From contig SKZA01000320.1 of the NCBI GenBank assembly GCA_007127595.1, positions 1 through 8,871 on the forward strand: a stretch of 8,871 bases of DNA, in the 5' to 3' direction. Source of the stretch: Kiritimatiellia bacterium. GTDB lineage: Bacteria; Verrucomicrobiota; Kiritimatiellia; SLAD01. A model generated the notes under the pieces. That model made no database searches and had not been told where the DNA came from. It saw nothing but the letters and a program-made list of their open reading frames with translations. The position numbers and the translations under genes were made by a program. Below, piece by piece: positions 1-6,632 of this stretch (position 1 is the stretch's first letter; each line of letters begins with the position of its first letter).

Positions 1-251
1 GCCCGAAAACGTCAAGTGTGGAGTGAGGTGCGATTGGGAAACGACATTGGAGTTAGTGCCGAAAAAGGATTCTCACAACTCATGGCATGCAAACCATTCC
101 CGACCCATTACTGTCACCTACATTCACGATCGTGAATGCAGATGACAGTAATGCAAGGCGGGGTAGGCGTGAGGGTAGGATGTGTCTCATGGCGTGCGGG
201 AAGACAACAGGGAGTGCCTAGAGCCGTTTAAGAAGAACGCCTCCTCGCTGT
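1..251. other. Non-coding left-edge region
   Basis: No convincing gene is visible on either strand. The stretch lies downstream of the minus-strand ppiD-like gene and runs to the window edge. Its main content is a long palindrome at 106-153, listed separately. A 12-base motif, CTCATGGCATGC near 79-90, recurs near 187-198 with one change (CTCATGGCGTGC), a minor direct repeat of unknown meaning. No hairpin followed by a T-tract is seen, so no classical intrinsic terminator for the ppiD-like gene can be called here. Confidence 0.6.
106..153. repeat. 48-bp near-perfect palindrome
   Basis: The arms CATTACTGTCA (106-116) and TGACAGTAATG (143-153) are perfect 11-bp inverted repeats. They enclose CATTCACGATCGTGAATG (121-138), itself a perfect 18-bp palindrome. 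The 4-base joints (117-120 and 139-142) pair at two of four positions, so 22 of 24 base pairs are complementary across the whole element. It could be a cruciform or long hairpin, a protein-binding operator, a repeat-element remnant, or a factor-dependent 3' end for the ppiD-like transcript, whose stop lies about 100 bp away. No T-tract follows on either strand, which argues against a standard terminator. Confidence 0.75.
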
Positions 252-1988
252 TTATTCCGCCATCACCCAGTCGTCGTCATAATAATCGTCGTCCTCGTCC
301 GGGACGCGCTCTGGGATCACGCGCGGTCTGAAGTCCGCCTTCTTGAGAAGGTGTTCCTGCCATTCGTCAAAAAGAATGCGGGCGCGTTCGCTGATCAAAG
401 TAGCGACAATCTGCGGCCGGAAGTCGGCGAACTGAAGGGCATCGGCGCGTTCGCGTTGCACGAGATGCGCAACAATATAGGCATCGCCCATGTAGACAGG
501 CGCGGTAACCTCTCCCTGGTTATAGGCCAGCACGGCTCGCAGGATTTCCATGCCGTACTCCAGATCGTCGAGCCCGGCGGAAGCCGTGAAGGTGATCGGG
601 CCGCCAAGGGGCAGGGCAAAGGTTTCCGCGACTTCAGCGAAACGAGTGCCCGTCTGCAATTCCTGTGCGGCGGTTTCACGAAAGGTCTCGGCCAGATCTT
701 CGACAGCGCGTTCCACGCCATCACGCTGTGCTGCGACGCGAACGGCCTCTTCCACTTCCTCGAATTCGGGGACATAGGCGGGAAAACGTTCGTCCAATGC
801 CAGGACGTACATGTAGTCGTCGCCTTCCACCGCGTCACTGAAATAGTATTCCGGATGCGGACGCAGGTCGAACGCCGCCGCGCTAAAACGTAAATTGGCA
901 TCGATGCCCTCGGGCACTTCGTCGCGCGTAAACGGCTCCGTATACTCAATAGGCAGGTCATGCTTTTCGGCGGCCTCTTCGAAGGAGGCGGCCACGCCGT
1001 CCCGGTCGGGGACGAGCGCGATAACCAGGTCCATGGCGTCGTCGGCCGCGCGCCGCGCGGCGACCTCGCGGCGCAGGCGGTCTTTAATCTCCTCCTGCAC
1101 GTCCTCAAAGGGGATCGTCGTGGCGACTTGGAAAAGGTCCTCGTCGTCTGTAAACCCTTCCGCGGGTTCGTCCTCGTACCGCGTGAATTCCTCGATATTC
1201 AGGTCGTAATAGTCCAGCGCCTGCGTTTCCGTGATTTCGATATCGTCGCGATAACGGGCGATGGGGAATCGCACGAACTTCACGCGGACCTTCGGCGGAA
1301 TCGTGAAGGCTTCCTTGTTTGTCTCATAGAACGCCCGCACTTCCTCGTCGGTCACGTCGAGACCTTCGCCGAGTACTTCGTCATTGACCAGAACGTACTC
1401 GACGGTGAACTCGTCGCCAAACGAGTGGACGGTGCGCTGGATTTCGTCTGGAGAAACGAGAATGGATTCAGCCACCATCCGTTGAAGTTTCTGAAGGACC
1501 AGTTCCTGACGTACATGTTCCTCAAATTGATTGGCGCCGAATCCAAGACTGGGCAGATATTGATAGACGAAGGATCGGTACATATCCGGATTGAACTGAT
1601 TCTGATGATGGAAGCCCGGGTAATTGTGGATGGCGGAGACGACTTCCCGGTCTGTGGTCCGAATGCCCATCTTTTCGGCCTGCTTCAGGGAGGCCAACCG
1701 TTTCCACGCCAAATCATTGAGTTCCTTGTCCACTTCTTCGGTAATGCGGATGTTCTGCCCGACGGCCAGGGTCACGGACAGCAGCGCATGGGTGTAGGCG
1801 CGCCGGAATTCATCCGGGGAAACCGGCTTCCCAAAGAGGTGGCCCGCCGCCTGTCGCGCGGCCGGATCGCCGTCCTCCGGCACCGCCATATCCCACGCGA
1901 TAAAGGCGACGACAATAAGAATGGTGAAGCCGATCCATACAAATTTGTTGGCAATCAGCTTGTTAAATTTGGTGATGAGCATGGCCAT
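252..1988 (-). CDS. PpiD/SurA-like membrane-anchored periplasmic folding factor
   Basis: A 578-residue protein with a short basic cytoplasmic start, one membrane anchor (about residues 16-33) and a long, acidic periplasmic part. The anchor plus the helical region at about 40-200 has the layout of the SurA_N_3/PpiD family, which assists folding of envelope and outer-membrane proteins as it leaves the Sec translocon. A parvulin domain would be expected to begin near residue 232, but the strand there reads RVKFVRF and lacks the usual HILV-type histidine. A weak parvulin-like segment (FAEVAETFALPLGGPI) occurs near residues 450-470. Prolyl isomerase activity is therefore doubtful and a chaperone role more likely, as reported for E. 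coli PpiD. The tail is Asp/Tyr-rich. The start at 1988 is favoured by an AAGGA site 8 nt upstream (1997-2001); an ATG at 1982 is a weaker alternative. It lies 95 bp downstream of a co-oriented outer-membrane protein gene, a possible client. Confidence 0.75.
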   Translation of the reverse strand: MAMLITKFNKLIANKFVWIGFTILIVVAFIAWDMAVPEDGDPAARQAAGHLFGKPVSPDEFRRAYTHALLSVTLAVGQNIRITEEVDKELNDLAWKRLASLKQAEKMGIRTTDREVVSAIHNYPGFHHQNQFNPDMYRSFVYQYLPSLGFGANQFEEHVRQELVLQKLQRMVAESILVSPDEIQRTVHSFGDEFTVEYVLVNDEVLGEGLDVTDEEVRAFYETNKEAFTIPPKVRVKFVRFPIARYRDDIEITETQALDYYDLNIEEFTRYEDEPAEGFTDDEDLFQVATTIPFEDVQEEIKDRLRREVAARRAADDAMDLVIALVPDRDGVAASFEEAAEKHDLPIEYTEPFTRDEVPEGIDANLRFSAAAFDLRPHPEYYFSDAVEGDDYMYVLALDERFPAYVPEFEEVEEAVRVAAQRDGVERAVEDLAETFRETAAQELQTGTRFAEVAETFALPLGGPITFTASAGLDDLEYGMEILRAVLAYNQGEVTAPVYMGDAYIVAHLVQRERADALQFADFRPQIVATLISERARILFDEWQEHLLKKADFRPRVIPERVPDEDDDYYDDDWVMAE

Positions 1989-2083
1989 GGCGAATTTCCT
2001 TTTCGATACAACTTAACTGGCCTCAGGAAGATACCTGCGGAACACAGGCAGGTCAACCGGGAAGCCAAACAGGGCAGACGGGG

Positions 2084-2581
2084 TCAGGGGAAGAAATAGC
2101 GCACGCCGATGGCGGCGTTGAGGGTGAAAGAGGTGGAGGGCGCCACGTCCAGCACCGGCACGGCCTCGATAAAGGCGTCCAATGGCAGATCATCGAATAA
2201 ATGCGCTACGCCGACTGGAAACCGTATCCCCATTCGGGTGTTCTTGCGGGTTCGGTCGCCTCGTCTGCGTTCGTCGTCAAACTTTACCCGTCCGCCGATA
2301 CCGTAATAGACCGGCCAGCGGCCCGGGCGCAGATTGACAACGTTGTAGTCGTGAATCAGATAGTTCCCGTGAAGTTGCACCGAAGTGTTCCGGTCGAATG
2401 ACCACGCCATCGCCGCATCAAGGGCTGTGGTTGGAGTGAGCCATTGCTTGAGGCTGATGCCGGTCGGCTCGCCGACGATGACTCCGACACCGGTTCCTCT
2501 ATCCTGCGCGTGGGCGGTGAGGGGACCGGAGAGGAAGATCAGCAGCAGGCATGCGGCATGACGAATTGAATAGCTTGTCAT
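2084..2581 (-). CDS. Small outer-membrane beta-barrel protein
   Basis: A 165-residue hypothetical protein. The start at 2581 is chosen because it opens directly on a signal peptide: a basic stretch, a hydrophobic core (CLLLIFLSG) and an AHA cleavage site near residues 23-25. The frame stays open further upstream, but that extension would bury the signal peptide. The mature part alternates polar and hydrophobic residues, is rich in Gly and aromatic residues, and ends in GVRYFFP, resembling the C-terminal beta-signal read by the BAM machinery. The pattern suggests a barrel of about eight strands. The segment with GVIVGEP, YYGIGG, RFPVGVAHLF and FIEAVPVLD recalls a widespread but uncharacterised outer-membrane family; this is recognition from memory. 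No strong ribosome-binding site is visible. It reads in the same direction as the ppiD-like gene and may be co-transcribed with it. Specific function unknown. Confidence 0.7.
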   Translation of the reverse strand: MTSYSIRHAACLLLIFLSGPLTAHAQDRGTGVGVIVGEPTGISLKQWLTPTTALDAAMAWSFDRNTSVQLHGNYLIHDYNVVNLRPGRWPVYYGIGGRVKFDDERRRGDRTRKNTRMGIRFPVGVAHLFDDLPLDAFIEAVPVLDVAPSTSFTLNAAIGVRYFFP

Positions 2582-2665
2582 ATAGCGCAAGAATAAGTGA
2601 TGCGGGGGGCAAAAACAATGCCCGGGACCATATATTTTATTATGCCGGAAGCGTATACTAGGGAG
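2582..2665. promoter_or_regulatory. Short divergent intergenic promoter region
   Basis: About 84 bp separate the beta-barrel gene (minus) from the PAS-like gene (plus), so both promoters must lie here or overlap the coding ends. An AT-rich patch (2629-2644) stands out from the GC-rich surroundings. A TATACT hexamer at 2654-2659 fits a plus-strand -10 box. CATAAT (complement of 2639-2644) could be a minus-strand -10 box. No good -35 hexamer is seen for either, so assignments are tentative. Confidence 0.3.
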
Positions 2666-3244
2666 ATGAACAAGCCGCCTGTAGGCCAAATTCTGTCCCC
2701 GGTGATCTACGGGATCGACGAGGAGGATCGCATTGTATTCATCGGCGGCGCGTGGGACGCATTTGCCGTGGCGAACCACGCAGAGCAAATCATATCGTCC
2801 CGGGTCCTTCATACCTCTTTGTGGCAGCATTGTCAGGGCGCCATGGTTGAACAGATGTACCGGAGTCTGCTCCAACGCGTGCGCGCCACGAAACGGCAGA
2901 TTGAGTTTATCTATCGGTGCGATGCGCCGGAGATACGCCGCTTCATACGCATGTGCATCAAGAATTTGGAAGAGCAGCCAGACTTGATCGCGTTCACCAA
3001 CCAGATCGTGCGGGAGGAGTTACGACCTTATCAGGCACTATTGGATGTCTACATGCCGCGCCGGTCGGATGACATGGTTGCCATGTGTAGTTGGTGTAAC
3101 AAGGTGCGCGTCGACGGGTCCGGATGGCATGAGGTGGAAGACGCCATTGCAGCTCTCAAATTGTTTGAACGGGATACATACCCGGAAATTACGCACACGA
3201 TTTGTCCGGCGTGCGTGGCGAAGGTCGAAACCGAACTGTCCTAG
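2666..3244 (+). CDS. PAS-like sensory protein with C-terminal CxxC...CxxC motif
   Basis: A 192-residue soluble protein without signal peptide or membrane segment. The first ~130 residues look like a PAS-type sensor fold: SPVIYGIDEEDRIVFIGGAW matches the opening PAS strands, and RQIEFIYRCDAP followed by RRFIRMCIKNL matches later strands. The C-terminus has CSWC (141-144) and, after W154 and an ITHTICPAC segment, CPAC (180-183). Together these four cysteines could bind a metal, probably zinc, or form a redox centre. No kinase, cyclase or DNA-binding output domain is present, so it is likely a stand-alone sensor acting on a partner. Similar proteins exist in many bacteria but I know of no assigned function. 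The start at 2666 is chosen because homology-like sequence begins there; an AGGGAG directly abuts the ATG. In-frame ATGs at 2642 and 2618 and a GTG at 2597 would lengthen it. It converges on uppP with a 6-bp gap. Confidence 0.65.
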   Translation: MNKPPVGQILSPVIYGIDEEDRIVFIGGAWDAFAVANHAEQIISSRVLHTSLWQHCQGAMVEQMYRSLLQRVRATKRQIEFIYRCDAPEIRRFIRMCIKNLEEQPDLIAFTNQIVREELRPYQALLDVYMPRRSDDMVAMCSWCNKVRVDGSGWHEVEDAIAALKLFERDTYPEITHTICPACVAKVETELS

Positions 3245-3250
3245 CCATTT

Positions 3251-4192
3251 TCAGATGCGATCCGCCAAGAGCCCCGTCAGGAGCAGGGTCGCGACGACAA
3301 TCGAGAGCGCAATCCGATAATAGCCGAACAGGCCCAGTCCGTATCGCTTGAGGTAAGACAGAAACCATTTCACTGAAATGACGGCGGCGATCGTGGCGAC
3401 GATGAAGCCGACGGCGATGTTCGTGAAGCCGAAGACTTCCATCATCAACTCGCCGTGTTGCAGCGTGTCATAGGCCGTTGCCGCGGTAAGGGTGATCACG
3501 CCCAACAGGAAGCTGAATACGACCGCGGAGGTCAGTTTCATTCCCACCAGGAGTCCGCCGATAATCGTGACCAGGCTGCGGCTTGTGCCGGGCCACATGG
3601 CAATGCATTGCATGAAACCGATCAGGAGCGCGTGTTTCCATGTGAGTTGTTCGACTTCCAAGCCGGGTTGGCCGGGTTGACCGCGTTTCCAGCGGCTGAC
3701 AATCAGGATCACAACGCCCCCGACGAACCACGCAAACACAATGGGCCATAACCCGAAGAGATGCTCCTTGATCTGGGAGTGAAACAGCAGGCCGATCACA
3801 GCGGCCGGCATGAAGGCGACCGCGATATTGATGGCCAACCGCCGTCCTTCCGGATCGCGGCCCAGCAGGCCGTTGAACATGCGGCGCATATACGGGAAGT
3901 ACAGGGTGAGCACCGCCAGGATTGCGCCCGCCTGAATACAGATGGAATACGCGTCGGCCGCCTGGTTGTCCGCTTCCGTCTGGCCGATGCCCATGGCGCG
4001 TTGCGTGAGGATCAGGTGCCCGGTGGAACTCACCGGCAGATATTCCGTGAAGCCTTCCACGGCGCCCAATACCACCGCCTGCAGGAAGGTCATGTGCACC
4101 ACATCCTCCTCGGGAATCACAACCGGCTCCGTCGCGCATGCGGCGCCGGCGAAAAGGAATAAGACGAGAAGGAAAATGAACCTGTGTTTCAT
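3251..4192 (-). CDS. uppP: Undecaprenyl-diphosphatase UppP (BacA family)
   Basis: This integral membrane enzyme removes a phosphate from undecaprenyl diphosphate, regenerating the lipid carrier for peptidoglycan, O-antigen and other envelope polymers. The 313 residues carry both family signatures: the acidic motif EGFTEYLPVSSTGH (E46, E50, H59) and PGTSRS (201-206). Several hydrophobic helices fill the rest. Typical UppP proteins are about 270 residues and start near M34 here (MTFLQAVVLG). This one has an additional N-terminal hydrophobic segment (residues 5-18) followed by ACATEP, which looks like a cleavable signal peptide. The ATG at 4192 is preferred because GAGGTGG (4198-4204) sits 5 nt upstream; a GTG at 4201 lies inside that site. 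The gene starts 21 bp after the kdsD stop, so the two probably form an operon. The family assignment is very secure. Confidence 0.95.
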   Translation of the reverse strand: MKHRFIFLLVLFLFAGAACATEPVVIPEEDVVHMTFLQAVVLGAVEGFTEYLPVSSTGHLILTQRAMGIGQTEADNQAADAYSICIQAGAILAVLTLYFPYMRRMFNGLLGRDPEGRRLAINIAVAFMPAAVIGLLFHSQIKEHLFGLWPIVFAWFVGGVVILIVSRWKRGQPGQPGLEVEQLTWKHALLIGFMQCIAMWPGTSRSLVTIIGGLLVGMKLTSAVVFSFLLGVITLTAATAYDTLQHGELMMEVFGFTNIAVGFIVATIAAVISVKWFLSYLKRYGLGLFGYYRIALSIVVATLLLTGLLADRI

Positions 4193-4197
4193 GAAAG

Positions 4198-4204
4198 CCA
4201 CCTC
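4198..4204 (-). promoter_or_regulatory. Ribosome-binding site of uppP
   Basis: On the minus strand this reads GAGGTGG, with a 5-nt spacer to the ATG at 4192. It decides the start: the alternative GTG at 4201 falls within the site itself. It follows the kdsD stop closely, consistent with translation from a shared transcript. Confidence 0.6.
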
Positions 4205-4213
4205 AGTGGGACG

Positions 4214-5185
4214 CTAGAAGATTTTGAATTTGGGCAGGTCCTGGATGTCCACCATCCCGACCAACCGCTGGTTACCGTCGACGATGATCAAGTCGTCGAT
4301 GTTATGTTCTCGGAAATGCGCGAGCACGTCCACCGCGAGCAGATCCTGCGACAACGTAACCGGACTCGGGGTCATGACGTCGTCGACCTGTCGATCCAGC
4401 AACTTGCCTTCGTCGGTCAAATGGCGACGCAGATCGCCGTCGGTAAAGATCCCGACCACGGAATGGTCCTCGTCAACGACAACCACCGAGCCGGACCGGG
4501 CTTCGGTCATGGCCAGCACGGCGTCCTCGACGCGTGAACCTGCACGTACATGCGCGATCCGATGCCCCGTCCGCATGATATCGCGCACGCGCAGGAGCAA
4601 TGCGCGCCCGATGGCGCCGCCCGGATGCAATTTTGCATAGTCATCGCGCGAAAAGCCGCGCGCTTCAAGCAGCACCATGGCCAATGCGTCGCCGACCGCC
4701 ATCATGGCCGTCGTGCTGCTGGTCGGCGATATGTTCAGGGGGCAGGCCTCACGGTCCACGGTGACCGGAATCACTTCATCGCTGCTACGCGCCAGCGGAC
4801 TATCGGTGTCGCCGGTCAGGGCGACCACTTTCACGTCATATTGCTTGATCATCGGGATCATGTTCAGCAACTCGTCGGACGCGCCGGTATAGCTCAATGC
4901 CAGCACGACATCGCCCGTGTTCAGGATACCCATGTCGCCGTGCATGGCTTCGGCGGGATGCAGGACGACCGCCGGACTGCCCGTACTGGTGAGTGTGGCG
5001 GCGATTTTCTGGCCCACATGCAGGCTCTTGCCGAGACCGGTGACGACGATCTTGCCGCCGCGATTCAGGGTTTCCAGCATGACGTCGACGGCGCGACCGA
5101 ATTCGCGGCCGAGCCCGTTCCGGACCTTTTTCAGTCCTTCGAGTTCGATATCGATAATTTCCTGTGCGCGTTTGGCGTATTCCAC
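4214..5185 (-). CDS. kdsD: Arabinose-5-phosphate isomerase (KdsD/KpsF/GutQ family)
   Basis: This enzyme interconverts ribulose 5-phosphate and arabinose 5-phosphate, the first committed step toward Kdo, the sugar linking lipid A to the LPS core. The 323 residues match the family length (E. coli KdsD, 328). A SIS sugar-isomerase domain (about 30-190) contains GLGKS (50-54), HPAEAMHGD (76-84), PTSSTTA (154-160) and HPGGA (187-191). With an offset of six, K53, H82, E105 and H187 correspond to the catalytic residues I recall for E. coli KdsD (K59, H88, E111, H193), so it should be active. Two CBS domains follow (about 203-255 and 268-320), a likely ligand-sensing module. A GTG start at 5185 is chosen because AGGAG lies 7 nt upstream and family similarity begins there; the frame is open to 5389, but that extension would translate the repeat at 5201-5273. 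It heads the kdsD-uppP pair. Confidence 0.95.
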   Translation of the reverse strand: MEYAKRAQEIIDIELEGLKKVRNGLGREFGRAVDVMLETLNRGGKIVVTGLGKSLHVGQKIAATLTSTGSPAVVLHPAEAMHGDMGILNTGDVVLALSYTGASDELLNMIPMIKQYDVKVVALTGDTDSPLARSSDEVIPVTVDREACPLNISPTSSTTAMMAVGDALAMVLLEARGFSRDDYAKLHPGGAIGRALLLRVRDIMRTGHRIAHVRAGSRVEDAVLAMTEARSGSVVVVDEDHSVVGIFTDGDLRRHLTDEGKLLDRQVDDVMTPSPVTLSQDLLAVDVLAHFREHNIDDLIIVDGNQRLVGMVDIQDLPKFKIF

Positions 5186-5192
5186 GTTGGTG

Positions 5193-5197
5193 CTCCT
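5193..5197 (-). promoter_or_regulatory. Ribosome-binding site deciding the kdsD start
   Basis: On the minus strand this reads AGGAG, followed by 7 nt and the GTG at 5185. It supports the GTG over in-frame upstream starts, whose reading would cross the palindromic repeat at 5201-5273. That repeat lies only 4 bp upstream, so a hairpin in the leader could influence access to this site; this is an inference. Confidence 0.6.
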
Positions 5198-5200
5198 GGG

Positions 5201-5273
5201 GGCTCGGCTCACCCGGAGGGTTCGCCCTACCGAACCGCGTATGCCGTGGATAGGGCGAGGCTCCTGCCGAGCC
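5201..5273. repeat. Inverted pair of REP-like hairpin units (GA/GA type)
   Basis: Two hairpin units point away from each other. The right unit (5251-5273, plus strand) parses as TAG-GGC-GA-GGC-TCCT-GCC-GA-GCC. The left unit (complement of 5206-5229) parses as TAG-GGC-GA-ACCC-TCC-GGGT-GA-GCC. Both keep the outer GGC/GCC stem and an internal GA/GA step, while the inner stem differs (GGC/GCC against ACCC/GGGT) but stays paired. GGCTCGGC at 5201-5208 and GCCGAGCC at 5266-5273 form the outer inverted repeat. It lies in the divergent gap between kdsD and the TRAP protein gene, in the kdsD leader. REP/BIME-type identity is inferred; no associated transposase gene is in the window. Confidence 0.7.
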
Positions 5274-5395
5274 GGGATATGGCTATAGGTTCTAATATAT
5301 TCATTCTCCCGCGTCAAATGCCTGAGGACGCTTGCGTTAATGAAGTTGATGGTCGTCCCGATATGAATTACGGTGGCGTCATTTCCCAAACGAGC

Positions 5396-5401
5396 AGGAG
5401 G
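5396..5401 (+). promoter_or_regulatory. Ribosome-binding site of the TRAP binding-protein gene
   Basis: A perfect AGGAGG lies 8 nt before the GTG at 5410. It fixes a GTG start for the solute-binding protein, which is confirmed by the Tat signal that begins immediately after. Confidence 0.75.
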
Positions 5402-5409
5402 AACGTGTT

Positions 5410-6513
5410 GTGAAACGACGAGAATTCGTAAAGAAAGCCACGCTCGGCGCCGTGGCCGGTGGTGTGCTGACCGGATGCGGCCGCGCGCCCGTGGAAGGGC
5501 CGGCGGTGCAGACGCATCCCTCCGTGCGCTGGAATCTCGCGTCCAGTTTCGGGCCGAGCCTGGACGTGTTGTACGGCGCGTGCCGCTTGCTGTCCCGTCG
5601 CGTGAGCGAATTGACCGACGGCCGGTTCCAGATTCGGGTGTACGCGGCCGGCGAGGTGGTTCCGGCGTTGCAGGTCATGGACGCCGTACAACAGGGCACG
5701 GTCGAAGTGGGGCAAAGTGCCAGCTATTATTTTGTCGGCAAGAACCCCGCCCTGGCGTTCGACACGACCATTCCGTTCGGCTTGACCGGTCGTCAGCAGG
5801 TCGCGTGGATGTATCACGGTGGCGGTTTGGAATTGATGCGCGAAGTGTTTGCAGACTTCAACATGATCAACTTCCCCGGCGGCGGTACGGGCGCGCAGAT
5901 GGGCGGTTGGTTCCGTAACGAGATTCATTCCATGCAGGACTTGCGCGGTCTGCGCATGCGCATCCCCGCCATGGGCGGCGAGGTCATGAGCCGGATGGGC
6001 GTTTCGGTGCAGGTGCTGTCCGGCGCCGACGTATTTCCCGCGCTTGAGCGCGGCGTGATCGACGCCGTCGAATGGGTGGGGCCGCACGATGACGAGAAGC
6101 TCGGCTTCCATCGCATCGCGCGCTATTACTATTATCCCGGTTGGTGGGAACCCGGCGCGACGCTGTCCTTCATGGTCAATCGCCGCGCGTGGGACCGCTT
6201 GCCGGACTTGTACAAATCCGCTTTCGAGGTCGCTTCCGCCGAAGTGAGCCAGGACATGCTCGCCTCTTATGACGCGAAGAATCCGGCTGCGCTCAAGCGA
6301 TTGATCAAGGACGGCACTCGACTTCGCGCGTTTTCAAAGGACATTATGGAGGAGGGCGAACGGGTCACGCGCGCGCGACTGGAAGAGCTCGCCGGCCGGG
6401 ACAAGAGTTTCGAGAAGATCTATACGGCGTGGAAGCAGTTCAAGAAGGATTCCTTCCATTGGTTCGCCGTGGCCGAACAATCGTTCATGAACGCGGCCTT
6501 CCCGGAGGTGTGA
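5410..6513 (+). CDS. TakP-like DctP-family TRAP solute-binding lipoprotein
   Basis: A 367-residue periplasmic binding protein of the DctP family, which captures organic acids for TRAP (tripartite, sodium-driven) uptake. The N-terminus has a twin-arginine signal, KRREFVKKA, and LTGC (20-23), a lipobox with Cys23 as lipid anchor, so Tat export and membrane tethering are likely. The body resembles the TakP/alpha-keto-acid subgroup: WNLASSF (41-47), AAGEVVPALQVMDAVQ (79-94), GGTGAQMGGWF (158-168), LRGLRMRIP (178-186), ALERGVIDAVEWVGP (211-225) and YYYYPGWWEPG (239-249). Q163, R184, E221 and W222 align with residues I recall as binding ligand and sodium in Rhodobacter TakP, suggesting a 2-oxo acid ligand; that detail is from memory. 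GTG start with an ideal ribosome-binding site. The DctQ and DctM membrane subunits are not in the window; the next gene is a ClpX-like ATPase. Family assignment is secure, ligand inferred. Confidence 0.92.
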   Translation: MKRREFVKKATLGAVAGGVLTGCGRAPVEGPAVQTHPSVRWNLASSFGPSLDVLYGACRLLSRRVSELTDGRFQIRVYAAGEVVPALQVMDAVQQGTVEVGQSASYYFVGKNPALAFDTTIPFGLTGRQQVAWMYHGGGLELMREVFADFNMINFPGGGTGAQMGGWFRNEIHSMQDLRGLRMRIPAMGGEVMSRMGVSVQVLSGADVFPALERGVIDAVEWVGPHDDEKLGFHRIARYYYYPGWWEPGATLSFMVNRRAWDRLPDLYKSAFEVASAEVSQDMLASYDAKNPAALKRLIKDGTRLRAFSKDIMEEGERVTRARLEELAGRDKSFEKIYTAWKQFKKDSFHWFAVAEQSFMNAAFPEV

Positions 6514-6532
6514 CGCCCGCAACGCCTTGGAC

Positions 6533-6599
6533 TGGAGGGACGACCTCCGTGTCGTCCTCCTGATATGGGCTGACGGACGGGACAGAGCCCGTCCCTCCA
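6533..6599. repeat. Inverted pair of REP-like units (GGAG type)
   Basis: Two 25-nt units face each other across a 17-nt spacer: 6533-6557 on the plus strand and 6575-6599 on the minus strand. Each begins TGGAGGGACG and ends CGTCC, forming a 7-bp stem with a 6-nt loop: GGACGAC/GTCGTCC with loop CTCCGT in the first, GGACGGG/CCCGTCC with loop CTCTGT in the second. Stem positions 6-7 change from AC/GT to GG/CC, a compensating change. The 10-bp outer ends (6533-6542, 6590-6599) are perfect inverted repeats. It fills the gap between the TRAP protein gene and the ClpX-like gene and could act in mRNA 3'-end protection or termination. REP/BIME type is inferred. Confidence 0.78.
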
Positions 6600-6632
6600 T
6601 TTGTGATGCACTAACAAGACAAGCTTATAGCT

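Noticed and set aside
960..2099. Long plus-strand open frame of 379 codons
   Set aside because: It lies antisense within the ppiD-like gene, whose minus-strand frame has a membrane anchor, family resemblance and a ribosome-binding site. The plus-strand translation shows no recognisable domain.
2639..2664. lac-promoter-like sequence (GCTTCCGGCATAAT on the minus strand)
   Set aside because: The resemblance is limited to the spacer and -10 area, there is no -35 hexamer at the right distance, and the organism is unrelated to the source of lac, so it was treated as chance.
2582..2875. Longer version of the beta-barrel gene starting at 2875
   Set aside because: It would place about 98 residues before an obvious signal peptide and overlap the PAS-like gene on the other strand.
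5186..5389. N-terminal extension of KdsD from an upstream ATG
   Set aside because: It would translate the REP-like repeat and add 68 residues absent from the family; a GTG with a good ribosome-binding site at 5185 gives the standard length.
4550..5413. Plus-strand open frame of 287 codons opposite kdsD
   Set aside because: The minus-strand frame carries all KdsD catalytic motifs; the plus-strand frame has no recognisable protein features.
6533..6599. Intrinsic terminator after the TRAP protein gene
   Set aside because: The hairpins are strong but not followed by a T-tract on either strand; the repeated, covarying unit structure fits a REP-like pair better.
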